A stretch of 58,770 bases of DNA from Chitinophagales bacterium (GCA_013297745.1 JAAFIM010000005.1:1-58770); one strand, 5' to 3'. Shown: positions 7,942 through 16,362, numbered from the stretch's first letter. Made by a program: numbers and translations. The notes: generated by a model not told the origin, from the sequence alone.

Positions 7942-8090
7942 TGATGTTAAGACGTTAGGATTAGAAGATATTAAGATTTTAGGATATTAAGAAATTAGAA
8001 TGCAAGTATATCTCAATCCTAAAATCCTTCAATTTAAACATCTTAACGTCTTCCAATACTAAAATCTTAACATCCTCCAATCTTAAAATT
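7942..8090. repeat. Imperfect long inverted repeat between grpE and the SDR gene
   Basis: The left arm (7942-8000; gatgttaagacgttagg, gatattaagatttta) and the right arm (8015-8090; cttaacgtcttcc, cttaacatcctcc) are reverse complements with scattered mismatches over about 55 nt. The words belong to the same family as the 24-bp array at 1897-2040. It replaces a normal intergenic region and ends 10 bp before the next ATG. Confidence 0.8.
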
Positions 8091-8100
8091 TCCCCCAACA

Positions 8101-8922
8101 ATGATAGCACTCATCACAGGCGCAAATTCAGGCATAGGCTTGATTACAGCGCAAAGTTTAGCCGCCAAAGGTTTTGAACTGATTTTATTGGTAAGAAGCC
8201 AAGCCAAAGCGGACGAAACCAAAGCCGCTATTTTAGCCAAAACACCCAACGCGAAATTGGATTTTTTCCTAACCGATTTGGAAAATTTGGCACAAGTCAA
8301 ACAAACCGCCGCAGATATTCGCCAAAAATATACCCATTTGGATAGAATTATCAACAATGCGGGTTATGCGCCCAACACTATAGAGTTTAACGCGGATGGC
8401 TTGGAAAAATCATTCGTGGGCAACCATTTAGGGCATTTTGTGCTGAATTATCATCTTTTGGATTTGGTAGAAAATGCGGCTGAAGGGCGGATTATCAACT
8501 TGGCTTCTTTGGCGCATAATGCGGGTAAAGTGGAGCGTTTTTTCAAAAAAAATTACCCTTCGCATACCAAATGGTCAGCTTATGGCGATGGCAAATTGGC
8601 CAATGTCTTATTTGCAAAAGCCCTCGCGCAACGGCTGAAAAAAGCAACCGCTTACTCGCTTCATCCTGGAGTGGTGAGTACCAATTTTGGCTCAAATTTT
8701 ACGGGAATTTTAGGATTTTTGGTAAAAATAGCCCGAGTATTCTTTATCAGCCCAGAGAAAGGGGCAGAAACGACCATTTATTTGGCTACTGCGGACTTTC
8801 AAGAGTTAAAAAATCACAACGGGGCTTATTTTGATAAAAAACGCCCCAAAGCTATCTCCAAAAGCGATGTTACCGCCCAAAATGCGGATTTCCTTTGGAC
8901 AGAGAGCGAAAAATACGTTTAA
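8101..8922 (+). CDS. Short-chain dehydrogenase/reductase (retinol dehydrogenase-like)
   Basis: This is an NAD(P)-dependent classical SDR. The cofactor motif is TGANSGIG (residues 6-13), followed by NNAG (85-88). The catalytic residues are N108, S136 in NLASLAH, Y161 and K165 in YGDGKLAN. The arrangement resembles retinol dehydrogenase/WW-domain oxidoreductase relatives, but the substrate cannot be read from sequence. It has 273 residues and no signal peptide. It sits between grpE and dnaJ, 36 bp before dnaJ, and could share transcription with dnaJ; the long inverted repeat separates it from grpE. Confidence 0.9.
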   Translation: MIALITGANSGIGLITAQSLAAKGFELILLVRSQAKADETKAAILAKTPNAKLDFFLTDLENLAQVKQTAADIRQKYTHLDRIINNAGYAPNTIEFNADGLEKSFVGNHLGHFVLNYHLLDLVENAAEGRIINLASLAHNAGKVERFFKKNYPSHTKWSAYGDGKLANVLFAKALAQRLKKATAYSLHPGVVSTNFGSNFTGILGFLVKIARVFFISPEKGAETTIYLATADFQELKNHNGAYFDKKRPKAISKSDVTAQNADFLWTESEKYV

Positions 8923-8958
8923 AAACGTTCAATTACTAATTTAAAACTCCATAAATTT

Positions 8959-10128
8959 ATGGCTAACAAACGCGATTATTACGAAGTGCTGGGTTTGGCT
9001 AAGACAGCTCAAGCAGACGAGATAAAATCCGCTTATCGCAAACTCGCGATGAAATATCACCCCGACCGCAACCCCAACGATAAAGCAGCAGAAGATAAGT
9101 TTAAAGAAGCAGCAGAAGCGTACGAAGTGTTATCCAACGGGGATAAAAAAGCTGCTTATGACCGTTATGGACACGCAGGGGTAAACCAACAAGGCGGCTT
9201 TGGCGGGCAAGGTGGGGGTTTCTCTATGGATGATATTTTCTCCCAATTTGGGGATATTTTCTCCCAATTTGGTTTTGGGGGACAAGGTGGGCAACAGCAA
9301 CGCGGCGGACAAGGCGGACAACAAGGCACTAATTTGCGCATAAAGGTAGAAATGACCTTGGAAGAGATAGAAAAAGGTGCTACCAAAACCATTAAGGTCA
9401 AAAAACACGTAACTTGCCAATCTTGTGGTGGCTCTGGTGCCAAAGATAAAAATTCTATAACAGATTGTGGCACTTGCAAAGGCTCTGGTTATGTGCGTCG
9501 GGTGCAAAATACCTTTATGGGGCAGATGCAAACGACTGTAGCTTGCCCCACTTGCAACGGCACGGGCAAAATTATCAAAAATGCTTGTACTTCTTGCAAA
9601 GGCGAAGGGCGCGTGTATGGCGAAGAAACCATCAATTTGGAAATTCCCGCTGGCGTGAGCGAAGGTATGCAATTGTCTATGACAGGGCGTGGAAATGCGG
9701 GTATGAACGGTGGCCGCCCTGGCGATTTGTTGATAAATATAGTGGAAAAACCGCACGAATTGTTCAAAAGAGATGGCAACAACATTTGGTACGAACTAAG
9801 CCTTAATTTTGCCGATGCTATTTTGGGTACAACGGTGGAAATTCCCACCCTTTCGGGCAAAATTAAACAAACTATCCCTCCTTGCACCCCCGCTGGTAAA
9901 GTGTTCCGCATCCGCGGCAAAGGCTTGCCCGCTGTGCAAAGCTACGACCACGGCGATTTATTGGTACAGGTCAATATCTGGGTGCCCAAAGAAAGTGAAT
10001 TGTCGCCCGAAGAGCGCAAAATGATAGAAAAAATGCGCGGTTCTGCCAATTTTACCTCTGAAGGCAAAGCCGATAAAAAGGAAAGAAAGGGTTTTTTTGA
10101 TAAAATGAAAGACTTTTTTGGGGGTTGA
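8959..10128 (+). CDS. dnaJ: Chaperone DnaJ (type I Hsp40)
   Basis: DnaJ delivers clients to DnaK and stimulates its ATPase. Domains in order: J domain (residues 1-70) with HPD in MKYHPDRNP; a Gly/Phe-rich and Gln-rich linker (about 75-122); and a zinc-binding region with four CxxCxGxG-type motifs ([32 protein letters not shown]). A C-terminal substrate-binding and dimer domain follows. At 389 residues it is full length. The linker contains a direct duplication (DIFSQFG twice). Confidence 0.97.
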   Translation: MANKRDYYEVLGLAKTAQADEIKSAYRKLAMKYHPDRNPNDKAAEDKFKEAAEAYEVLSNGDKKAAYDRYGHAGVNQQGGFGGQGGGFSMDDIFSQFGDIFSQFGFGGQGGQQQRGGQGGQQGTNLRIKVEMTLEEIEKGATKTIKVKKHVTCQSCGGSGAKDKNSITDCGTCKGSGYVRRVQNTFMGQMQTTVACPTCNGTGKIIKNACTSCKGEGRVYGEETINLEIPAGVSEGMQLSMTGRGNAGMNGGRPGDLLINIVEKPHELFKRDGNNIWYELSLNFADAILGTTVEIPTLSGKIKQTIPPCTPAGKVFRIRGKGLPAVQSYDHGDLLVQVNIWVPKESELSPEERKMIEKMRGSANFTSEGKADKKERKGFFDKMKDFFGG

Positions 10129-10223
10129 ATAGCCGCCTTTTGTGCTTTTTTAAATAGAAAAGTGGTAAAAAGCTAAAAAAAATAGCTTTTTTGTCAAAAA
10201 CAGGACAAAAAACACAAAAAAAA

Positions 10224-10254
10224 TTTGCAAACGACAAAAACTGTCGTACCTTTG
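10224..10254 (+). promoter_or_regulatory. Promoter of the tRNA operon
   Basis: TTTG at 10224-10227 and TACCTTTG at 10247-10254 are separated by 19 bp, a full match to the Bacteroidota -33/-7 promoter. Transcription would start near 10258, at the foot of the leader hairpin. Confidence 0.75.
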
Positions 10255-10257
10255 CAG

Positions 10258-10298
10258 CGCAATTCTTAGCACCTACTCCCCCTTAGCTAAGAATTGCG
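10258..10298 (+). other. Perfect 13-bp leader hairpin upstream of tRNA-Pro
   Basis: cgcaattcttagc (10258-10270) and gctaagaattgcg (10286-10298) are exact complements around a 15-nt loop containing ctccccctta. The hairpin occupies nearly the whole space between the predicted transcription start and the tRNA at 10307. It may protect or guide processing of the precursor 5' end. The loop's five C residues could pair with the G run in the tRNA-Pro anticodon region. Confidence 0.6.
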
Positions 10299-10306
10299 TA
10301 ATTTTT

Positions 10307-10383
10307 CGGGATGTAGCTCAGTTGGTTAGAGTTCGCGTCTGGGGGGCGCGAGGTCGCACGTTCGAGTCGTGTCATCCCGACCA
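10307..10383 (+). tRNA. tRNA-Pro (anticodon GGG), CCA encoded
   Basis: This is a 77-nt cloverleaf. The acceptor CGGGATG pairs with CATCCCG and the D-arm is GCTC-AGTTGGTTA-GAG. The anticodon stem CGCGT/GCGCG encloses loop CTGGGGG, giving anticodon GGG. The T-arm has the TTCGAGT loop. Discriminator A is followed by a genomically encoded CCA. Family identity follows from the anticodon. It is the first gene of a two-tRNA operon. Confidence 0.93.
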
Positions 10384-10392
10384 CTTTTTTTG

Positions 10393-10467
10393 CGGGGCGT
10401 AGCTCAGTTGGTTTAGAGCATTACCTTGACAGGGTAGGGGTCACTGGTTCGAATCCAGTCGTCTCGA
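10393..10467 (+). tRNA. tRNA-Val (anticodon GAC), CCA not encoded
   Basis: This is a 75-nt cloverleaf. Acceptor CGGGGCG pairs with CGTCTCG, including two G-T pairs. The D-arm is GCTC...GAGC. Anticodon stem TTACC/GGTAG encloses loop TTGACAG, giving anticodon GAC. T-arm ACTGG-TTCGAAT-CCAGT ends the fold. The bases after the discriminator A are CCG rather than CCA, unlike the neighbouring tRNA-Pro, so the CCA must be added or completed after transcription. It follows tRNA-Pro by 9 bp. Confidence 0.92.
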
Positions 10468-10496
10468 CCGCAAAATAAAAATATCTCTAATTTGTG

Positions 10497-10530
10497 AAGC
10501 AATCTTTTTTATAAAAGGTTGCTTTTTTTA
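10497..10530 (+). terminator. Terminator of the tRNA operon
   Basis: aagcaatctttt pairs with aaaaggttgctt (10513-10524), followed by a T run. It lies 30 bp after tRNA-Val. Confidence 0.75.
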
Positions 10531-10578
10531 ATATCATCCCTAATCGTTATTATTTTTCTTACCCCAAAAAGAAATTTT

Positions 10579-11603
10579 ATGAAAAAAATATCCCCTTTTG
10601 TCTTATACAGAATTTAGAAAGTGAGTGTGTAATAGCACGGGGTTTTACACCCCGTGCGGTAGATAAAATAAACCTTATTAGTGTTGGGTTTTACACCCAA
10701 CACACCAAAAATATACATATTTTATAAAATTTTATTCTTGCGTTGGGTCTAAAACCCAACGCTAATAAGATTTTTCACCGCGTGGGGTATAAAACCCCAC
10801 GCTCTCGCTTATTTTTATAATTATAGTGCAATATCTCTTATTACACACTTACTTTTTAAATTCTGTATTATTGCTTACCTTATTAGCTTGCAATACAGCA
10901 GACAAAAAAAATATCAGTGATATTGTTAACACAACCACCCAAACAGGCGGCGAAGGCTGTTATTTGCCCTATCAGCCCAAAGGCTTGTGAGTTAATCAGC
11001 AAAGAAACTATAGCTCAAATTTTGGGGGTAGATGCAGCCAAAATGGAGGCAGAAGACCCAATGAAAATGTTGCACGAAATGGGTAAAAATAAGGATAAAC
11101 CCTATCAAGGTTCTGCATTTGCCCTTTGTACCTACAAATGGGAAGACCAAAATAAGAAAATCAAAGAATATATAGAACAGCTTGGAAAAGAATTTGAAGT
11201 GCCTATGTATGCGCTTGTGCAAATGGGTAATTTTGCCCCCCGCAAAGATGTGGCAGCTTTCAAACAACACTATCGCAATGTAAGCGAGGCGGAATTGAAC
11301 GAAGCCTTGGGCAAAGCGGGCGAGCAGATGGAAAAAGGGGGAAAATATAGCAAAGAGGAGATAGGAACAGCCAAAAATATGGGCAAAGGCCTAGCTGAAG
11401 GCCGCACCGTTACCTATTTGGATAATCTCGGCGAAGCTGCTGCAAGCATCCGCTCCAAAGCATACGGCGAGCAAACTGAAGTGGTTGTGTATTACAAAGG
11501 GAACGAGTTTCGGGTAGAGGTAAAAATGGGGGGTAAAACTCATGCTGAAAATATGGAATATACGCTCAAAATAGCCGAAGAAGTGCTTAAAAAATGTAAA
11601 TAG
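10579..11603 (+). pseudogene. Lipoprotein gene broken by an inserted element and a frameshift
   Basis: ATG at 10579 reads MKKISPFVL, then enters an inserted element (10606-10867). After it, the same frame continues LLLTLLACNTADKK, completing a lipoprotein signal peptide with lipobox LLAC. That frame stops at 10988-10990. The rest of the protein (ACELISKETIAQILGVDAAKME...) continues in the +1 frame to 11603. Removing one G near 10982 would join them. The repaired protein would have about 253 residues. An open stretch from GTG at 10917 (228 codons) could still be translated, but without export signal. The function of the family was not recognised. Confidence 0.75.
10606..10867. mobile_element. 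MITE-like element with 29-bp terminal inverted repeats
   Basis: Left end 10606-10634 (starting tacagaatttagaaagtgag) and right end 10839-10867 are inverted repeats matching at 27 of 29 positions. TTA flanks both sides (10603-10605 and 10868-10870), consistent with a 3-bp target duplication, or TA with a preceding T. The interior has no ORF but holds four GGGG/CCCC palindromes near 10636-10661, 10683-10704, 10739-10762 and 10780-10803. Excision restores the lipoprotein signal-peptide frame. A related, degenerate copy is at 48438-48731. Confidence 0.85.
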
Positions 11604-11652
11604 CCAATCCGATAAATGAGTTAGCCACTTTTTTTTGACTTTTCTAGAATAA

Positions 11653-11687
11653 AAAAATCCCACTTTCGCGCTGAAAGTGGGATTTTT
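11653..11687. terminator. Bidirectional terminator
   Basis: aaaaatcccactttc and gaaagtgggattttt form a 15-bp stem with a 5-nt loop, flanked by A and T runs. It lies between the convergent lipoprotein pseudogene and the esterase gene. Confidence 0.9.
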
Positions 11688-11690
11688 GCA

Positions 11691-12383
11691 TTATGGGATT
11701 TCGTGTTCCAAAAACCATTTGTATAATTCGTCCATTCTAAACACTTTAACCAGCTCAGAATGTCCATCATTTTTATAAATGGTGAATTTGATATTTTTTC
11801 CCTTTTTATTTTTGATAGCGGACACCATTTTTTCGGATTCGCTGATGGGTACGGCGCGGTCTTTTGCCCCGTGAAACACCCAAGTGGGCAAATTTTTCAA
11901 ACTTTCGGCGTGTTTGGTATTTCCTCCCCCACATACGGGCGCGACGGCAGCAAATCGGTTGGGATAATCGCCCGCCAAAAACCAAGCCCCATAACCGCCC
12001 ATACTCATACCTGTGAGATAGGTTTTGCATTTATCCACTTTGTACTTAGCTTGCACATCATCAAGCAGTTGTATCAATTTGTCGCTTTTCCAGCCGCCTT
12101 GACATTGGGGCGCAACGACCACAAAAGGTAGCTTTTTGCCGCGCAAAATTTCATAAATAATCCCGTATTTTTTCACCATTTCTAGATTAGAACCTTGCAA
12201 ACTGCGCCCGTGTAGGAATAAAATCATCGGAAAATTTTCCTTGCTTTTTTCGTACCCTTCAGGCAAATAAACCAGATAATTATAAGGTGATTTTTTATCC
12301 AAAACGGATTTAACTTGTGCTAAAACTGGCTGCCCAAGCCAAAAAATGCTGATAATAAGGCTAATTTTTGCTAAAAGATGCAT
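11691..12383 (-). CDS. Secreted alpha/beta-hydrolase (esterase/peptidase-like)
   Basis: This 230-residue serine hydrolase has an N-terminal signal peptide (about residues 1-22, ending PVLAQ). The oxyanion-hole region is ILFLHGRS, the nucleophile elbow is GMSMGGYGAW, the Asp region is HGAKDRAVP and the catalytic His is in NDGHSELV. The layout matches the polyhydroxybutyrate depolymerase/prolyl-oligopeptidase-like esterases related to dienelactone hydrolases. The exact substrate is unknown. It is downstream of the MBOAT/SGNH pair on the same strand, so a carbohydrate-ester role is possible but unproven. Confidence 0.85.
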   Translation of the reverse strand: MHLLAKISLIISIFWLGQPVLAQVKSVLDKKSPYNYLVYLPEGYEKSKENFPMILFLHGRSLQGSNLEMVKKYGIIYEILRGKKLPFVVVAPQCQGGWKSDKLIQLLDDVQAKYKVDKCKTYLTGMSMGGYGAWFLAGDYPNRFAAVAPVCGGGNTKHAESLKNLPTWVFHGAKDRAVPISESEKMVSAIKNKKGKNIKFTIYKNDGHSELVKVFRMDELYKWFLEHEIP

Positions 12384-12436
12384 AAAAATTAAAAAATTTA
12401 ATTCATAAAAGTTGAAAGAGGTTGCAAAATTAACGT

Positions 12437-13369
12437 TTAAAAACTTAAATTTGCTTGTATAAACGCGGATTTATTATTGGACTCCATTAACCCTTTTTTT
12501 AATAAGCTATCAATCCAAACCGAATAACGAAGCGCGCCTGTGCTGTTGAGATGTTCTAAATCTGCCAATTCTTCATTTTTTATCCCCCAAAGGCTAAAAT
12601 CTAAAAATTCAATCTCGTTAAATTCGCGCGCTAAAATATCCTTGAACATTTTTTCGCTTTTCCAATGGGGGCATTTTTCGTGCATAGGGCTGCGGATAAA
12701 AAATAACTTTTTGCCCATTTTTTTACAAATTTCAACCATTTTGTGCAAATAAATGAGCTGGAAATGGCTTATTTTGTCCCAATTGGGCAAAGGGCTCAAC
12801 ATTTGGGGATTGTTTAAAAAATAGTCTACTTTGGCTACCTCCAAATGATGATATTTGCCGATGCTATTGTAAAAATCATAATCTTTTTTCAACCATTTTT
12901 TAGCATTGAGTTTGATAGCCACAGCCAATTCGTTGAAAAAAGCCGAAGAGTTGCTTTTGGCAATTAGTTCGTATTCGTTCCAGCTGAAAAAAGGCAGGTA
13001 TTTATTGTAGCGAAAAGATAGATATTTTTCATCCGTTATCCAATTATCTATAGACGCTTGCAGTTGGTTGTTGCTCACCTCCAACCAAACGGTTTCTATG
13101 TTGGGATTTTGGGCTAAAACGTGTTCTAATTTGAACGCTGTGTACAAATAAGCCTCGCCTGATTCGGATAAATTGCGGCAGTTGGCGATTAAACTATCAT
13201 TATAAGCACATTCTGGGTGAGAATGGCCGAAAATGGCCAGTTTTTGGGGATTGGGTAGTTTAAAATTTGCATTTTTAGCCACTTGTTGGTTGCAAAAGTA
13301 TAAACTTCCTGTGATTATAGCGGATAAAATGCTTAGAAAAAAAGCAGTTTCTAACAAAAAAGCGCGCAT
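12437..13369 (-). CDS. SGNH-hydrolase-like membrane-anchored protein, MBOAT partner
   Basis: One N-terminal transmembrane segment (residues 4-25) anchors a 285-residue extracytoplasmic domain. IFGHSHPECAYND resembles the SGNH block I, with the Ser in GHS. DLEHLNSTGALRYS resembles the Asp-x-x-His block V. Such proteins accompany MBOAT acyltransferases (AlgJ/AlgX, DltD and related), taking the acyl group onto a glycan. The gene starts 13 bp after the end of the MBOAT gene, indicating co-transcription. The glycan acceptor is unknown, and no polysaccharide cluster surrounds it. Confidence 0.75.
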   Translation of the reverse strand: MRAFLLETAFFLSILSAIITGSLYFCNQQVAKNANFKLPNPQKLAIFGHSHPECAYNDSLIANCRNLSESGEAYLYTAFKLEHVLAQNPNIETVWLEVSNNQLQASIDNWITDEKYLSFRYNKYLPFFSWNEYELIAKSNSSAFFNELAVAIKLNAKKWLKKDYDFYNSIGKYHHLEVAKVDYFLNNPQMLSPLPNWDKISHFQLIYLHKMVEICKKMGKKLFFIRSPMHEKCPHWKSEKMFKDILAREFNEIEFLDFSLWGIKNEELADLEHLNSTGALRYSVWIDSLLKKGLMESNNKSAFIQANLSF

Positions 13370-13382
13370 AAGTTTTGGGGTT

Positions 13383-14819
13383 TTAGAATTGAAAATAGAT
13401 AAATTCGTGCGATTTGCCTTGATATAAAAAAATCAATAAGCCAATAATCAGATAAAAAGCCCAACGAAGGGGCTTAAGTCGCCAATTTTTGACCCGTTCC
13501 AAAGCAAAATCCCCCTCGCGTCCCCACCATTCTATCCCGATTAATACCAAAATTAGCGCAAACAAACTGCTGCTAAATCCGCTAATTTGCCAGCCATTAA
13601 AAGCGAAAATTCCCCCCAAATAGGCGAAAGCATCGGTCAGGTTCTCCGCGCGGAAAAAAATCCAAGCCAAGCAAGTTAGCCCAAAAGTGAGCATAATGTT
13701 GAAAAATTCCCCCCAACTGGGCAACAAACGCCCTTGTGCAGCTATAGCCAAATTGTTTCTATTCTTATCAAAAATCAATAAGGGTAAAATATACAAAGCG
13801 TTCAAAAATCCCCAAATGATAAACGTCCAGTTGGCGCCGTGCCAAAATCCACTCACCAAAAAGATGATAAACGTATTCCTAATTTTTAACCCCAATCCGC
13901 CTTGGCTGCCGCCCAAAGGTATGTATAAATAATCCCTAAACCAAGAAGAAAGGGAAATATGCCAACGCCGCCAAAATTCGGCTATGTCGCGCGAAAAATA
14001 AGGAAAGGCAAAATTTTTGAGCAAACGCAACCCAAATAATCGCGCTGTGCCCAAAGCTATATCAGAATAACCCGAAAAATCGCCATAGATTTGAAAAGCG
14101 AATAAAAAAGCCCCAAAAAGCAAAGTGCCGCTATTTCGCTCGGCTGGGATTGCAAAAATATCATTGACTATACCAGCGCAGTTGTCCGCTATTACTATTT
14201 TTTTGAACAAACCCCACAATATCTGGCGCAAACCTTCGCGGGCTGCCAACGGGTCAAAATCTCTATTTTTTTTAATCTGTGGCAATAAATGTGTGGCGCG
14301 TTCTATAGGACCAGCCACCAGCAGGGGGAAAAAACTAACGAATAAACCATAATTAACCGCCCCTTTTTCAGGCTCTATTTTATTGTAATAAATATCTATG
14401 ACATAAGACAAGCCGTGAAAAGTGTAGAAAGAAATCCCCACAGGCAAAATTATATTTAAGGTGCTGATATGAACCGTCGCGCCCATAGCGTTGAGCAAAT
14501 CGGCGAAAGAACTGACGAAAAAATTATAGTATTTGAAAATTCCCAAAAAACCTAAATTTAAACCAATGCTCAAAATTAACCAAAATTTTTTCAAACGCGC
14601 ATTTTCTTTATGTTGGGCAATTTTTAACCCAGAATAATAATCCAAAGCGGTGGAAAATACCAATAATAGCATAAATCGCCAATCCCAACAGCCGTAAAAA
14701 AAATAACTCGCTGCTAATAACCAAGTATTTTGTAAAAATAATTTTTTGCTCAGCACAAACCAATAGACAAAGAAAACTAAGGGCAAAAACAGCGCAAATC
14801 CTAGCGAATTGAATAACAT
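13383..14819 (-). CDS. MBOAT-family membrane O-acyltransferase (AlgI/DltB type)
   Basis: This polytopic inner-membrane enzyme of 478 residues has roughly ten hydrophobic segments. The family motifs are clear: FAFPYFSRDIAEFWRRWHIS, then SSWFRDYLYIPLGGS, and FLVSGFWHGANWTFIIWG with the conserved catalytic His. AlgI/PatA-type members move acyl groups across the membrane for O-acetylation of polysaccharides. The downstream SGNH-like protein is the likely partner. It is divergent from hemD. Confidence 0.93.
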   Translation of the reverse strand: MLFNSLGFALFLPLVFFVYWFVLSKKLFLQNTWLLAASYFFYGCWDWRFMLLLVFSTALDYYSGLKIAQHKENARLKKFWLILSIGLNLGFLGIFKYYNFFVSSFADLLNAMGATVHISTLNIILPVGISFYTFHGLSYVIDIYYNKIEPEKGAVNYGLFVSFFPLLVAGPIERATHLLPQIKKNRDFDPLAAREGLRQILWGLFKKIVIADNCAGIVNDIFAIPAERNSGTLLFGAFLFAFQIYGDFSGYSDIALGTARLFGLRLLKNFAFPYFSRDIAEFWRRWHISLSSWFRDYLYIPLGGSQGGLGLKIRNTFIIFLVSGFWHGANWTFIIWGFLNALYILPLLIFDKNRNNLAIAAQGRLLPSWGEFFNIMLTFGLTCLAWIFFRAENLTDAFAYLGGIFAFNGWQISGFSSSLFALILVLIGIEWWGREGDFALERVKNWRLKPLRWAFYLIIGLLIFLYQGKSHEFIYFQF

Positions 14820-14885
14820 AAATTTAAAAATTGTTTCTAAAGCGGCAAAATTATATATTTTAAACAGAAATCCAACCTTTTTTTA

Positions 14886-14894
14886 TATTTTTGC
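14886..14894 (+). promoter_or_regulatory. -7 box for hemD
   Basis: TATTTTTGC matches TAnnTTTG and lies 20 nt before the hemD ATG at 14915. It also rules out the upstream in-frame TTG at 14891 as the start. Confidence 0.5.
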
Positions 14895-14914
14895 GTAAAA
14901 AATTGGAAGCTTTT

Positions 14915-15583
14915 ATGAAAATTTTTATCAGCCGCGAACTTGCCCCCGATAGCATTTTTACCCAGATATTAACCCCCACAGGGGCGGAAATAGTAGGCTA
15001 TAGTTTGATAGATTTGAGCGAAATACCTATAGAAAAATTGCCAAATACAGATTGGTTATTTTTTTACAGCAAAAATGCCATAGATTATTTTGCAAAATGC
15101 GCAAAAAAGCAAATTTTAAACTATAAAATTGCCTGTTTGGGAGAAGCGACAGCGGCAAAGTTAGCAGATTATCAAACCCAAGCGGATTTTATCGGCACAG
15201 GGCAAGCAGACACAACCGCAGCCGATTTGATACAAGCGGTTAAAAATGAAAGCATTTGTTTTATACAAGCCCAAAATTCGCTCCAATCGGTGGAAAAACT
15301 GACCGAGAACGAACTCAATAGCTCAAAACTTATCATTTATCAAAATATAAAAAAGACCGAGTTTGAAAACCCGCAAGCGGATATTTTGGTTTTCACCAGC
15401 CCGCTTAATGTGGAGGCTTACGCAGAAAAATATCCCATTTTGACAAAACAAAAAGTTGTAGCTATAGGAAAAACTACAGCACAAAAATGTTATGAAAAGC
15501 AGATTTTGGGCGTTTTTATCCCCGAAAAACCCGCAGAAAAGCAGCTGGCGGAAAAAATTTTACAAATTTTATCCCAAAAATAG
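14915..15583 (+). CDS. hemD: Uroporphyrinogen-III synthase
   Basis: HemD closes hydroxymethylbilane to uroporphyrinogen III in haem biosynthesis. The family is divergent; recognition rests on the MKIFISREL start, the first-domain pattern DWLFFYSKNAIDYF, the hinge IACLGEATAAKL, and the second-domain ADILVFTSPLNVEAY and VVAIGKTTAQKC. The length of 222 residues is usual. The start at 14915 was chosen because a TATTTTTGC promoter box covers the longer alternative. It stands apart from other haem genes. Confidence 0.8.
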   Translation: MKIFISRELAPDSIFTQILTPTGAEIVGYSLIDLSEIPIEKLPNTDWLFFYSKNAIDYFAKCAKKQILNYKIACLGEATAAKLADYQTQADFIGTGQADTTAADLIQAVKNESICFIQAQNSLQSVEKLTENELNSSKLIIYQNIKKTEFENPQADILVFTSPLNVEAYAEKYPILTKQKVVAIGKTTAQKCYEKQILGVFIPEKPAEKQLAEKILQILSQK

Positions 15584-15615
15584 CCAAATGAAGCTACAGT
15601 TTCAACAAAATGTTT

Positions 15616-15624
15616 TAACTTTGC
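15616..15624 (+). promoter_or_regulatory. -7 box for the GNAT gene
   Basis: TAACTTTGC, 34 nt before the ATG at 15659, matches TAnnTTTG. Confidence 0.45.
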
Positions 15625-15658
15625 GCCTACAATTCAATAATGGCTAAAAATAAAAATT

Positions 15659-16108
15659 ATGCCCACGATTAGAGCGTATCAACCGAGCGATTACGAGCAA
15701 GTACTTGCCCTTTTTGATAGCAACTGCCCCCCGTATTTTGCCCCTGAAGAGAAAGAATTATTCACTAATTTTTTGAAAATCAATGAACAGCCCTATTTTG
15801 TAATCGTAGAAAATGAGCAATTATTGGCCGCTGGCGGTTATGCCTATGAACACAGAGCGGGGCGCGATGTAGCCGTTTTCACTTGGGGAATGGTCAGCCA
15901 AAGCGCACACAAACAGGGCTTGGGCAAATTATTAACCCAGCACAGATTGGCTTGCATAGAAAAAGACGCGCGGGGACTTCCTGCCATTTTGGGAACAAGC
16001 CAATACACAGCCGCATTTTATCAAAAAATGGGATTTACTACCTATAATATAGTCCCAGATGGATTGAGCAAAGGTTTGGATTTGGTGGAAATGGAGAAAT
16101 TTTTTTAG
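15659..16108 (+). CDS. GNAT-family N-acetyltransferase
   Basis: This 149-residue single-domain acetyltransferase starts MPTIRAYQPSDYEQVLALF. The acetyl-CoA-binding motif A (Q/R-x-x-G-x-G/A) appears as SAHKQGLGKLLTQ, and motif B as AAFYQKMGF. The acceptor could be a small amine or a protein N-terminus; nothing in the context decides. It has its own promoter-like box. Confidence 0.85.
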   Translation: MPTIRAYQPSDYEQVLALFDSNCPPYFAPEEKELFTNFLKINEQPYFVIVENEQLLAAGGYAYEHRAGRDVAVFTWGMVSQSAHKQGLGKLLTQHRLACIEKDARGLPAILGTSQYTAAFYQKMGFTTYNIVPDGLSKGLDLVEMEKFF

Positions 16109-16362
16109 AAAAAAAATGCCAAAATGCAACCTTTATCCAATTAAGGCGTATATATGCACATCAAAATTACAGATGAAAAGGGGATTAAAACCGCTTTAAA
16201 TTTTAGCAAATTGCGATAAAAAAAATTTTTGATAAAAATAATCAAAAAAAGATAAAAAATGCAACCTAAAACAAAAAAGCGCGTATAATAATCCCGTTCA
16301 AAACAACAAAAAAAGCTAATTTCAAACTTCAATTTATAAAACACTCATAAATCGTTAAGCCG

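Noticed and set aside
16109-16362. SOS operator upstream of recA
   Set aside because: I looked for an inverted repeat typical of LexA boxes and saw none convincing.
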